From positions 539,016-603,015 of the forward strand of contig NZ_JH556659.1 of the NCBI RefSeq assembly GCF_000179595.2: a stretch of 64,000 nt of DNA, written 5' to 3'. The notes beneath the pieces were generated by a model, which was not told the origin of the DNA, made no database searches, and worked only from the letters and a program-made list of their open reading frames with translations. The DNA is from Acetivibrio cellulolyticus CD2. Its GTDB lineage: Bacteria; Bacillota; Clostridia; Acetivibrionales; Acetivibrionaceae. A program made the translations under genes and the position numbers. This document shows positions 36,675 through 45,398 of the stretch, one piece after another; within the stretch, counting starts at the first letter, position 1; each line of letters opens with the position of its first letter.

Positions 36675-36709
36675 AATAGAAAGAGGCCAAAATGGCCTTT
36701 TTCTATTAG
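36675..36709. terminator. terminator of the GH9-CBM3 gene
   Basis: AATAGAAAgaGGCCA pairs with TGGCCttTTTCTATT around a short loop. It lies 40 bases after the GH9 stop and can work on both strands. Confidence 0.85.
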
Positions 36710-36732
36710 ATTTGTGGAGTTTGCAAAGTAAA

Positions 36733-36766
36733 TATCCTGGGGCTAAATGACCCTGGGATTTTTATT
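36733..36766 (+). terminator. second hairpin before the convergent carboxypeptidase gene
   Basis: ATCCTGGG pairs with CCCTGGGAT (two wobble pairs), followed by TTTTTATTTATT on the plus strand. It backs up the terminator at 36675. Confidence 0.7.
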
Positions 36767-36768
36767 TA

Positions 36769-37923
36769 TTACCACATAAAACTGAAAAGGTTGCGTAGTC
36801 CGCCAAAAAACCATCGGAAGAAACCTGCTTTATCGATGCTCTCTGCTGTCGAAATTCCACTGCTTGCCAGTGTGACGCCATCTAATTTGACTTCCAGCTT
36901 ACCTGCAGAAACACCAGCATTAATCGGTGCAATCAATGACTGCGAGTTTTTTGATATAACTGTTTTAAGGTCTTTTTCCCGTGATATTGGTATTAACACT
37001 TTAATATCATTGTCTAATTTGAGTGGAGTGGATGTTTTTTTGCCATTTTCTATATTTATATTGTCAACAATATCACCAGACTTTTTATAATCAAGGAATT
37101 TGAAATTCTTAAAGCCATAAGTTAGTAACTCTTGCCCTGCGATTTGCCTTTCTTTTTCATCCTTTGTATTTAATACAACAGCAATTAATCTGATACCATT
37201 TTGTTTTGCAGTGGCAGCAAGACAATAGCCTGCTTCTTCTGTCCAACCCGTTTTAAGACCATCAGCTCCCTCATAAACACCAAGAAGCGGATTACGGTTA
37301 AATTGTCGAATGTCGTTAAAGGTGAATTCAGTTTTTGATTCGATCTCCAATATTTCCGGATAGTTCTGTATAAGGTAGCGTGATAATATTACTATATCCT
37401 TTGCAGTTAGCCTATGTCCTTCTTGGGGCAGTCCTGTACAGTTTTTAAAAGTACTGTTTTTCAATCCGATTTCTTTTGCCTTTTCGTTCATAGCTGAAAC
37501 AAAAGCATTTTCACTGCCGCAAAGATATTCAGCTAACGCTATACAGCCATCGTTGGCAGAATCAATGGAAATACCCATGATGATATCGCGGTAAGAAACT
37601 TTACTTCCTACCTGCAGAAACATTTTTGAGCCTTCCATTTTCCATGCCTTTTCTGAAACACTCACGAGATCGGTCCATTTTGCAGTACCTTTACTGATTG
37701 CTTCAAACCCGAGAAGTAAGGTCATTACTTTGGTAATACTAGCTGGTGGCATAGAAACTTCAGAATTCTTTTCATAAAGAACCTGTCCGGTTGAGGCCTC
37801 AATCAAGATAGCTGAACCAGCAGTTGATTCAAATTCTGCATATATGTTCAATGGATGCATGGTTGTAAAAATTGCAATTAAAAGGAATACAGATAGAAAC
37901 TTCATTATTTTTGACTTCACCAT
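36769..37923 (-). CDS. D-alanyl-D-alanine carboxypeptidase (DacF/PBP5-like)
   Basis: A 384-residue secreted low-molecular-weight penicillin-binding protein that trims the terminal D-Ala of peptidoglycan stems. Signal peptide about 1-30. The active-site motifs are SITK (Ser nucleophile, about residue 65), SAN (SIDSANDGC) and KTG (GLKTGWTEEAG). The usual C-terminal beta-domain ends in an amphipathic/hydrophobic anchor (FFRWFFGGLRNLFSFMW). ATG 37923 with AAAGGAG six bases before is preferred over the further upstream ATG at 38007. In spore-formers this class includes the DacF/DacB cortex enzymes; which one is not clear. Confidence 0.93.
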   Translation of the reverse strand: MVKSKIMKFLSVFLLIAIFTTMHPLNIYAEFESTAGSAILIEASTGQVLYEKNSEVSMPPASITKVMTLLLGFEAISKGTAKWTDLVSVSEKAWKMEGSKMFLQVGSKVSYRDIIMGISIDSANDGCIALAEYLCGSENAFVSAMNEKAKEIGLKNSTFKNCTGLPQEGHRLTAKDIVILSRYLIQNYPEILEIESKTEFTFNDIRQFNRNPLLGVYEGADGLKTGWTEEAGYCLAATAKQNGIRLIAVVLNTKDEKERQIAGQELLTYGFKNFKFLDYKKSGDIVDNINIENGKKTSTPLKLDNDIKVLIPISREKDLKTVISKNSQSLIAPINAGVSAGKLEVKLDGVTLASSGISTAESIDKAGFFRWFFGGLRNLFSFMW

Positions 37924-38000
37924 ATGACACTCCTTTACTTTTGGTTTTATTAAAGACGTCCCTAAGGTCCTTATTTTTATGTTATCATTTGGGTGTTTTT

Positions 38001-38030
38001 TAGACAAATGAAAAATTTAACTTGTATAAT
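38001..38030 (+). promoter_or_regulatory. sigma-A promoter candidate for the peroxiredoxin gene
   Basis: TAGACA (38001-38006), an 18-base spacer and TATAAT (38025-38030). It lies 250 bp before the gene, so the leader would be long. The rest of the 37924-38282 gap shows nothing else clear. Confidence 0.45.
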
Positions 38031-38282
38031 ATCTTGTCGAAAGTGGTGAAAGTAAACTACTAATTTGGATATTGCCTGCAATTAATTTCGAATGGTGTAG
38101 ATATTTCCTGGGAAATGTAGAATGATAACTATGAAAAAAGAGAGTTTTAGTAATTAAAAGTAGAAAAAGCGGAATAATTTTTCGTTCATGCCTTAAATCA
38201 ATTTATGAATTACACATCAGAGGAGAAGTGTGCATATTATATATGGCGAAAGTATTATGATTGACGAAAGGGGATATAAATT

Positions 38283-38939
38283 ATGGATCAATACCAGCTT
38301 TATAGAACTCAGAATCTTCAATTGGGTATGAAGGCTCCGGAATTTACTGCACAAACTACTTTTGGAGAGCTAAAGCTTTCAGAATTAACAGGGAAATGGA
38401 TTGTTTTCTTTTCGCATCCTGGAGATTTCACTCCCATTTGTACAACAGAGTATATCGCATTTGCACAGATGGCACCTTACTTTGCACAGCGGAATGTTCA
38501 GCTTCTAGGTTTAAGCATAGACAGTAATCCTTCCCATTTGGCTTGGGTATATAACATCTACAAAAATACAGGTATTACTATTCCTTTTCCAATTGTTGCA
38601 GATAGGGACGGTTCAATAGCAAGGCTCTATGGAATGATAGCTGCAAGTGTTAGTGCAACTGAAACAGTTAGAACTGTTTTCATTATAGATGATAAACAGG
38701 TAATAAGGGCAATGTTGAATTATCCCCTAACAAATGGTCGGAATATTCCTGAAATATTAAGGTTGGTAGATGCGTTGCAGACAACAGACAGGGAAAATGT
38801 TGTAACACCGGCAAACTGGTGTCCAGGTCAGGCTGTGGTTGTTAAACCTCCGAAGACTTACAATGAGTTGCTGGAAAGAATAAAATGTCCTCAAGGGTTA
38901 AAATGCATGGATTGGTATTTGTGTTGTAAAAAAGAGTGA
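38283..38939 (+). CDS. peroxiredoxin (Prx6/archaeal type)
   Basis: A 218-residue cytoplasmic thiol peroxidase that removes H2O2 and organic peroxides. The peroxidatic Cys53 lies in PGDFTPICTTEYIAF, with Thr and Arg of the active site (TEYIAFA; TVRTVFIIDD). The C-terminal region has the extra cysteines CPQGLKCMDWYLCC, as in the Prx6-like proteins of archaea and anaerobes, where one may resolve the sulfenate. AAAGGGG precedes the ATG. It probably defends this anaerobe against oxygen exposure. It converges on the response regulator gene. Confidence 0.92.
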   Translation: MDQYQLYRTQNLQLGMKAPEFTAQTTFGELKLSELTGKWIVFFSHPGDFTPICTTEYIAFAQMAPYFAQRNVQLLGLSIDSNPSHLAWVYNIYKNTGITIPFPIVADRDGSIARLYGMIAASVSATETVRTVFIIDDKQVIRAMLNYPLTNGRNIPEILRLVDALQTTDRENVVTPANWCPGQAVVVKPPKTYNELLERIKCPQGLKCMDWYLCCKKE

Positions 38940-38981
38940 AATACCGTATTGGTAATCACAAACAAGGTATTAAGTCCTGCA

Positions 38982-39698
38982 TTAAACCGTACTTTTGAGT
39001 AGGGTATTTGCTTGAATATCCTTACAGGTTGTATTTATTTCATAGCCTGCTCCGCGATGGGTAGTTATAACTACATTTGAGCCAATATATTCTAACTTCT
39101 TCCTCAAAAAAGATATATAAACTTCAACATGATTAGCTCCTGCACTGGAGTCAAAGCCCCAAAGCTTTTCTATAATCCTTTCTTTAGGAGAGATAATGCC
39201 TTTTCTGCGTATAAGGAATTCTAAAAGCTCACATTCACGGCAGGTTAGGGCAACTTCTGATTGTTCTGTTGATAATTTGAGACTGGCAGTATTAAGTTCA
39301 ATATCTCCATAAACTAATATATTATTTGAAAATAACTCTCCTTTACGCCTCCCTAATGCACGAACACGCGCTAGTAATTCATCAAGAGAAAATGGTTTTA
39401 CAAGGTAATCATCTGCTCCGCTGTCAAGGCCTGCAACTTTAGCAGATATTTCACTTCGGGCACTTAACAATATAACAGGTGTTGTAATCCTTATTTTCCT
39501 CAGCCTTTGAAGAACAGTCATACCATCAGTTTTGGGAAGTACAACATCAAGGAGAATAATATCATATATACCTGTTAGAGCAAAATCTATGCCATCATCG
39601 CCGTTATTTACACAAGTCACAGTATAGCTGTTTTTCTTTAGAATTTGACTTAATACTTTAGATAAATAGATATCATTTTCTACTACTAATATACGCAT
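38982..39698 (-). CDS. OmpR-family response regulator (orphan)
   Basis: A 238-residue two-component regulator. The receiver domain (about 1-117) has the phospho-acceptor Asp in DIILLDVVLPKTDG, the acidic pair in VVENDIY, and Lys in DYLVKPFSLDEL. A winged-helix OmpR/PhoB DNA-binding domain follows (LTCRECELLEFLIRRKG, then HVEVYISFLRKKL, then RGAGYEI). ATG 39698 is preceded by GGAGGA and is preferred over 39728. No histidine kinase gene is adjacent, so its partner is encoded elsewhere and its target is unknown. Confidence 0.93.
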   Translation of the reverse strand: MRILVVENDIYLSKVLSQILKKNSYTVTCVNNGDDGIDFALTGIYDIILLDVVLPKTDGMTVLQRLRKIRITTPVILLSARSEISAKVAGLDSGADDYLVKPFSLDELLARVRALGRRKGELFSNNILVYGDIELNTASLKLSTEQSEVALTCRECELLEFLIRRKGIISPKERIIEKLWGFDSSAGANHVEVYISFLRKKLEYIGSNVVITTHRGAGYEINTTCKDIQANTLLKSTV

Positions 39699-40161
39699 GG
39701 AATTTTTCCTCCGATTGAATCTAAACATTTATTATGATAAAATAATTAATGAAGGCATACTATTTATATATCACTATAGTATTTCGAGTAGAAATTGAAG
39801 TTTTCTTCGCAAAATTAGAAAAATTCGAAAAATATATAAAAATCATTGCCTAATCAAGGAGAAATATGGGATAATGTGGGGACTTTAAGTTTCATATAGG
39901 TTTTATTTGTATAACGTATTTTAATATTTGGATGCTCTACTATTTAATAAACAATTCTTTGCACTACACACAATATTGAAATTTGTTTTCGTAATTGTGC
40001 AAACATTAGGAAAATATATTTCAAGTCGCTGTTTTATTTCAATTATTTTCAGTATTCCTAATCTTTTTTTGTATTTGCTGTTTATATTGTTAATTATTAA
40101 ACAAAGAATTATTATATTTAATATTTATAATAAATTAAAAAATTGAAAAGGGGCGAGTGTA
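39699..40161. other. 463-bp AT-rich intergenic region
   Basis: Between the divergent response regulator and CotH genes. An open frame at 39928-40146 on the plus strand is low-complexity and hydrophobic, has no ribosome binding site, and is rejected as a gene. AGGGGCGAG before 40162 is the CotH ribosome binding site. Nothing else is recognised. Confidence 0.55.
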
Positions 40162-42882
40162 GTGAGAAAATTTGTATCTGTTTTTCTGGCTGTTATTATG
40201 CTTATGGTCATAATGACGCCATCAGGAGTTTTTTTTGTTTCAGCGGAAAATGGTCAGACCATATTTATCAATGAAATTATGGCAGCCAATTCTCAAACTC
40301 TTAGGGATGGAGATGTAGATGATCCAGACGAAGGTAGTAAAGGCGGAGCATATTCGGACTGGATTGAAATCTATAATTCCAGCTCAGAACCTATTAACTT
40401 GAACGGGTATACTTTATCTGATTCCAGTGCAACATGGACCTTTCCTCAAGTGACCATTAAAGCAAGTGGGTATTTGCTGGTTTGGGCTTCAGACAAAAAT
40501 AAAGTGGCAAAAGACGGACAGCTGCACGCTAACTTTAAATTGAGTGCTTCTGGCGAAGCGGTTATACTAAAGGCAGCTGATGGTTCTGTTGTTGATTCTG
40601 TTAAATTTATAAGCCTGGCAGAAGATCAATCATATGGACGTAAAACAGATGGTGCCTCAGAATTTGAAACATTTACAAAGTCTACACCATTAGGAGCAAA
40701 TACAAACGGTACTATACTTGTTAAAGCTCCTGTTTTCTCTAAACAGGGAGGATTTTATACAGAGGCCTTTGACTTACAGATTACTTCAGAAGTTCCAGAA
40801 GCTAAAATCTACTATACAACTGATGGTTCCGATCCTGTTCCGGGAGCTTCAGGAACAACTCAATACAGCAGCAGTATAAAAATTAAAAGCAGAGCAGGTG
40901 ACGCAAACGTACTTTCAATGGTGCAGAATATATCTAATGACATGTGGAATCCATGGAAGGCACCAAATGGTGAAGTTTTTAAATGTACGACATTAAAGGC
41001 TGTTGTTGTTCGTGAAGATGGATCAAAGAGTAAGATTGTTACCCATTCATATTTTGTAGACCCAGATATGAAAACAAGATATACTTTGCCTGTAATATCT
41101 CTTGTAACTGACTATGATAACTTATTTGACCCTACTACGGGGATCTATATGAAGTTGAATTCTGAACAAACGGGTGAGGAATGGGAAAGACCAGCGCATA
41201 TAGAGTTTTTCGAGAATGACGGCACTATTGGCTTCTCACAATATATTGGAGTTAGAATGCATGGAGCATGGTCCAGAAAATACCCGCAGAAGTCATTTAG
41301 GTTGTATGCTGATGGGGATTATGGGGATTCAAAAGAATTCAAATACGAGATTTTCCCAGGACTCACTAAAAAAGGTAATGGTAAAAACTTAAAGAGTTTT
41401 GAACGGTTGATTTTAAGAGATGCTGGTAATGACTGGATGTATGCCTATATGAGAGATGAAATGCTGCAAAGTCTTGTATCCCATATAAAAGGTCTGGATA
41501 CTCAGGCAGTAAGGCCTGCAATACTGTTTTTAAATGGTGAATACTGGGGTACATACTATATTCGTGAGCGTTATGATAAAGAATATCTTGAGGATCACTA
41601 TAATCTTGAAGGTGATAATGTTGCACTACTCGATGTTTTTGATGTCTGTGAAGCTCAGGAAGGGACCGCAGAAGATGCCGCTTCATATACAAACGATGTA
41701 ATAAAATATCTGCAATCAAATTCTATAACTCAGGCTGGAACCTATGAGTATATTAAAACAAAAATTGATGTTGATAACTTTATTAATTATTACGTGTCGG
41801 AAATTTTCTTTGGCAATACAGACTGGCCAGGAAATAATGTTTCCGTATGGAGATATAAGACGGAAGACGGAGAGTATCATCCAGAAGCTCCATATGGTCA
41901 GGATGGCAGATGGAGATGGTTATTAAAAGATACTGATTATAGTTTTGGGATATATAACAAATCTGTGACGCATGATACGTTGAGATTTGCAGCTGGTGAT
42001 ACATCGGAAGGATATGCCAACGCATCATGGGCTACATTCTTGTTCAAGAATTTGTTGCAAAATACTGAGTTTAGAAACAAATTTATAAACTGTTTTGCAG
42101 ACCAATTAAATACATCATTTGTTTCTGATCGGGTAATTCAGTTTATAAATAATTTTGAAGCTACTCTTTCACCAGAAATGCTTGAGCACGCAAATCGCTG
42201 GCAATATATTAAAATGACTGCTACAACTGCGAAGGATACAACATGGAGCCAGAATGTTCAGGTAATGAGGGATTATGCTAAAAACCGTCCATCAAATGTT
42301 GTTCAGTTTATAAAAAATAAATTCAGCAGCAATGGAGTAACAGGAACAGCTAATATAACTTTAAAAACCGATTGTGCACAAGGATATGTTAGAATAAATA
42401 CAATTGATATAAAGTCAACCACTCCAAGTGTTATAGATCCAAGTTCATGGACTGGCATGTATTTTACTGGTATACCTGTAACTGTAACAGCAATACCGGC
42501 AACTGGGTATGTGTTTGACCATTGGGAAGGGGTTACTGGTAATTCTGATACTGTAACATTTACCCATACTGGAAACATAAGTATAACAGCTGTTTTCAAG
42601 CCAGCTACAGCAATATCACCTACGCCCACAACAACAATATCTACATCGACTCCGTCACCTACACCTACAAATAGTAGTGTTTGCGGTGATGTAAATCAGG
42701 ATGGTTCTTTCAATTCAATAGATTTTGGATTTGTAAGAATGTATCTGCTAGGAATTAAAAATGATAATATTATTAATATAGCAGCTGGGGATGTTGATGC
42801 TAATGGCGCTCTTAATGCAATAGATTTTGCATATATGAGACAGCGTTTATTAGGTATAATCATTAAGTTTCCTGCTGAATAG
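40162..42882 (+). CDS. dockerin-bearing CotH-kinase-family protein with lamin-tail domain
   Basis: A 906-residue secreted cellulosomal protein. Signal peptide about 1-29. A lamin-tail domain (about 32-160) includes SDWIEIYNSS and NLNGYTLSD. A chitobiase-C-like Ig domain (about 190-300) includes KIYYTTDGSDP. The CotH-like kinase domain (about 310-690) includes RMHGAWSRKYPQKSFRL, ILRDAGNDWMYAYMRDEM and LNGEYWGTYYIRERYD. A beta-repeat domain with FDHWEGV, a Thr/Pro linker and a C-terminal type I dockerin (about 838-906) follow. CotH of Bacillus phosphorylates spore-coat proteins; dockerin-CotH proteins are known in cellulosomes but their substrate is unclear. VTC-like and DUF4956 genes follow, a grouping often seen with CotH. 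It starts at GTG. Confidence 0.92.
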   Translation: MRKFVSVFLAVIMLMVIMTPSGVFFVSAENGQTIFINEIMAANSQTLRDGDVDDPDEGSKGGAYSDWIEIYNSSSEPINLNGYTLSDSSATWTFPQVTIKASGYLLVWASDKNKVAKDGQLHANFKLSASGEAVILKAADGSVVDSVKFISLAEDQSYGRKTDGASEFETFTKSTPLGANTNGTILVKAPVFSKQGGFYTEAFDLQITSEVPEAKIYYTTDGSDPVPGASGTTQYSSSIKIKSRAGDANVLSMVQNISNDMWNPWKAPNGEVFKCTTLKAVVVREDGSKSKIVTHSYFVDPDMKTRYTLPVISLVTDYDNLFDPTTGIYMKLNSEQTGEEWERPAHIEFFENDGTIGFSQYIGVRMHGAWSRKYPQKSFRLYADGDYGDSKEFKYEIFPGLTKKGNGKNLKSFERLILRDAGNDWMYAYMRDEMLQSLVSHIKGLDTQAVRPAILFLNGEYWGTYYIRERYDKEYLEDHYNLEGDNVALLDVFDVCEAQEGTAEDAASYTNDVIKYLQSNSITQAGTYEYIKTKIDVDNFINYYVSEIFFGNTDWPGNNVSVWRYKTEDGEYHPEAPYGQDGRWRWLLKDTDYSFGIYNKSVTHDTLRFAAGDTSEGYANASWATFLFKNLLQNTEFRNKFINCFADQLNTSFVSDRVIQFINNFEATLSPEMLEHANRWQYIKMTATTAKDTTWSQNVQVMRDYAKNRPSNVVQFIKNKFSSNGVTGTANITLKTDCAQGYVRINTIDIKSTTPSVIDPSSWTGMYFTGIPVTVTAIPATGYVFDHWEGVTGNSDTVTFTHTGNISITAVFKPATAISPTPTTTISTSTPSPTPTNSSVCGDVNQDGSFNSIDFGFVRMYLLGIKNDNIINIAAGDVDANGALNAIDFAYMRQRLLGIIIKFPAE

Positions 42883-42978
42883 TTAATAGTTATGTGTAAA
42901 TTAGCAGCTTGACAAAATAATTTAAGATTAGTTTAAGGTTCTCCATGTAAAATAAGATTGTAGAGAGGAGGTAACCTA

Positions 42979-43764
42979 GTGGCTATTGAGGTTTTTAACA
43001 GGTACGAAATTAAATATATGATGGATGGTGAAACATGTGAAAAAGTTCAGCAGCAGCTTATTGAATATATGGAGTTAGATGAATATAACAAAAAGCATCC
43101 TTTTTATACAATAAGTAATATATATTATGACACAGAAGATAATCATCTTATAAGAACTTCACTATCAAAACCAAAATACAAAGAAAAGCTGAGATTACGT
43201 GCATATGGTGTACCTGATGTGGAGGATAAAGTGTACTTAGAGATTAAGAAAAAAGTAAATGGGCTTGTTAATAAGAGAAGGACAAAACTGGTTTTAAATG
43301 AGGCATATGATTTTGTTGCAACGGGAAATAAACCAGAATTAAAGAGCTTTATGAACAAGCAGGTTCTCAATGAGATAGATTATGTAATAAAGTTATATAA
43401 ACCTGTACCCAAACTTTATCTTGCATATGATAGAAAAGCGTTTTTTGGAATAAATAACAGAGATTTAAGAATAACCTTTGATACCAATATTCGTTCCAGA
43501 AGGGAAGATCTAAGGCTTGAAGCGGGTGATTATGGACGTAAATTATTGCCTAGCGATGATCTTTGGCTTATGGAAGTTAAGGCTGAAAAGACCATTCCAA
43601 TATGGCTTTCTAAGATGCTCAGTAATTATAAACTTTTTAAAACCAGTTTTTCAAAATATGGAACAGAGTATAAGACAATGATTCAAGAAAATTTATTGGA
43701 AGGGGGAAGCAATCAATGGAGGCATTTTTCAATACCGCAACAGAGTCGTTACAGTTATCGCTAG
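42979..43764 (+). CDS. VTC-domain (polyphosphate-polymerase-like) protein
   Basis: A 261-residue cytoplasmic protein of the VTC4/TTM tunnel fold. Features are the N-terminal VFNRYEIKYMM, basic strands KEKLRLRAYG and LVNKRRTKL, acidic strands VYLEIKKKV and LWLMEVKAE, and LRITFDTNIRSRR. Yeast VTC4 makes polyphosphate from ATP; bacterial homologues beside CotH and DUF4956 genes have no settled role. It starts at GTG with GAGGAGG upstream. It lies 96 bp after the dockerin-CotH gene and overlaps the DUF4956 gene by 49 bp, so the last two are translationally coupled. Confidence 0.9.
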   Translation: MAIEVFNRYEIKYMMDGETCEKVQQQLIEYMELDEYNKKHPFYTISNIYYDTEDNHLIRTSLSKPKYKEKLRLRAYGVPDVEDKVYLEIKKKVNGLVNKRRTKLVLNEAYDFVATGNKPELKSFMNKQVLNEIDYVIKLYKPVPKLYLAYDRKAFFGINNRDLRITFDTNIRSRREDLRLEAGDYGRKLLPSDDLWLMEVKAEKTIPIWLSKMLSNYKLFKTSFSKYGTEYKTMIQENLLEGGSNQWRHFSIPQQSRYSYR

Positions 43765-44399
43765 GTAGTGCAGTACTAACTATTATAGTTGCATTTGCAT
43801 TAGGATTGCTTATTAGCTTAACGTATATAAAAACATATTCAAAGGGAAATTATTCTCAAAACTTTGTACTTACATTGATTATGATTCCTTGTATTATAGC
43901 AATTATTATCCTTTTAATAGGTAGTAATATTGCAAGAGCCTTTGGTCTATCGGGAGCATTTTCCATTATCCGGTTCAGAAGTGCTCCAGGTGATCCTAAG
44001 GATATAGCTTACGTGTTTTTTTCAATGGGAGCAGGTCTGGCGTGCGGTGTAGGAGTTTATGGTTATGCAATACTTTTTACTTTAGTGCTTTGTGCTTTTA
44101 TGATACTTTTGTGCAAAATTAATTTTGGGGCAAGAAAAACATCAGATAAAATACTAAAGATTATAATACCGGAAGATTTGGACTACCAAGGTGTATTTGA
44201 TGATCTTTTTGAGGCTTATACGTACAGGCATGAACTAAAGAAGGTTAAAACAACAGATTTAGGGACTTTATATGAACTTGTTTATATAGTAAATATGAAA
44301 CAGAATGTAAGAGAAAAAGAATTTTTAGATGAGATCCGCTGCAGAAACGGCAATTTGAACATTATCTTAGCGATGAATGCAGAACCTGCGGATTGTTGA
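43716..44399 (+). CDS. DUF4956 membrane protein
   Basis: A 227-residue protein. Three to four transmembrane helices occupy the first 145 residues (AVLTIIVAFALGLLISLTY; LIMIPCIIAIIILLIG; ACGVGVYGYAILFTLVLCAF). The DUF4956-typical GLSGAFSIIRFRSAPGDPKD lies between helices 2 and 3. A cytoplasmic C-terminal domain of about 80 residues follows. GGGGGAAGC precedes ATG 43716 inside the VTC gene. In other genomes this family often occurs next to VTC-domain and CotH genes. A joint role in polyphosphate or surface phosphorylation is inference only. Confidence 0.9.
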   Translation: MEAFFNTATESLQLSLGSAVLTIIVAFALGLLISLTYIKTYSKGNYSQNFVLTLIMIPCIIAIIILLIGSNIARAFGLSGAFSIIRFRSAPGDPKDIAYVFFSMGAGLACGVGVYGYAILFTLVLCAFMILLCKINFGARKTSDKILKIIIPEDLDYQGVFDDLFEAYTYRHELKKVKTTDLGTLYELVYIVNMKQNVREKEFLDEIRCRNGNLNIILAMNAEPADC

Positions 44400-44427
44400 T
44401 TTGTGTAATATAAAATAAACAGTAAAG

Positions 44428-44466
44428 AAGCCTCTAAACTTTGAATTTAGAGGCTTTTGTTTTATC
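44428..44466. terminator. terminator between DUF4956 and the pilin gene
   Basis: AAGCCTCTAAA pairs with TTTAGAGGCTT, followed by TTGTTTT. It lies between convergent genes and may serve both. Confidence 0.88.
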
Positions 44467-44497
44467 TGGTGAAAATGTACTTATCAAAACATACAGG

Positions 44498-45007
44498 CTA
44501 ATTTACATAAACTTTTGCTTCGTCGGCGTTTGTTACAGGTGTTACATGGCAGTTAACTTCATTAGAAAGTACCTCAATTTTATAGCCCTTATATTGGCCG
44601 CCATTTGATGTGCTCCAGAAAGGTGCGTAGCATGTAGTTGAAGGCGAGGCTCCCGATTTAGGAGATAGTATAGGATAAATTTCTAAATTCTTTCCATCAA
44701 TCGTACAAGTTATAGTACTCTGAAGAGCATATACCAATTCTGAGGATAGCTTGCCGTCCATAGATTGGGGAAGGGTATACCCGTCATAAAGCAAATTCTG
44801 AAGTTTGAAATCCTGACTCTGAAGCATGTAGGATATAACAGCTTTCTGAATAACTAATGCCTGATGTTCGTCTGCTTTTTTTCTTGAATTATGTAATACG
44901 CCGGTAAACATGCTAAATGCTAAAACTGATAATACTCCAATAATAGCAATAACAATAAGCAATTCAATAAGTGAAAAGCCGCTGTTTCTTTTGATGATTT
45001 TTTTCAT
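44498..45007 (-). CDS. type IV pilin-like prepilin (type II secretion pseudopilin family)
   Basis: A 169-residue protein with the class III prepilin leader KKIIKRNSGFSLIELLIVIA: cleavage after Gly, methylated Phe, conserved Glu at mature position 5. A long hydrophobic helix and a C-terminal globular region follow (QSTITCTIDGKNLEI; ATTCYAPFWS). ATG 45007 has GGGAG upstream and is preferred over the open frame start at 45061. No assembly ATPase or prepilin peptidase gene is adjacent. It could be a minor pilin used for adhesion or DNA uptake. Expression appears monocistronic. Confidence 0.9.
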   Translation of the reverse strand: MKKIIKRNSGFSLIELLIVIAIIGVLSVLAFSMFTGVLHNSRKKADEHQALVIQKAVISYMLQSQDFKLQNLLYDGYTLPQSMDGKLSSELVYALQSTITCTIDGKNLEIYPILSPKSGASPSTTCYAPFWSTSNGGQYKGYKIEVLSNEVNCHVTPVTNADEAKVYVN

Positions 45008-45398
45008 ACAATATTCTCCCTTGCAAATTAATACAATAAAAATAATATGAGATACAAACAATAAAAATATCTAATATCTAACTATTTATGTAGTACAAAA
45101 AATAACTTATTAATAGAACTTAAGAAAAGAATGTGTAGCACAAAATTACAAAAACTATAAAATAGTTACAAACTACTTATTACTTATTTTGTAAACCCAA
45201 TTTTTATCTATAGTTATATTTTATCATTAATTGTTTGGGAAAAACAGTACTTAAAAGGAAAAGAGTGGTAGAATAAAACGAGTTTGTTACTAAATAGAGA
45301 CCAATAAATCTGTAAATAATACCCTTTCTTAGACTTCATATTTTGGCTTTTTATAATAAGTATTTTAGAGAATAAGAAAGGGTTATTATTTTTACCTT
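45008..45398. other. 391-bp intergenic region with long-range hairpin
   Basis: Mostly AT-rich and without genes. TACCCTTTCTTA near 45320 and TAAGAAAGGGT near 45374 are inverted copies about 45 bases apart, a possible terminator for the minus-strand DEAD-box helicase gene. Confidence 0.5.

Noticed and set aside
39928-40146. 72-codon hydrophobic frame before the CotH gene
   Set aside because: Low-complexity AT-rich translation with no ribosome binding site; more likely promoter/leader DNA.
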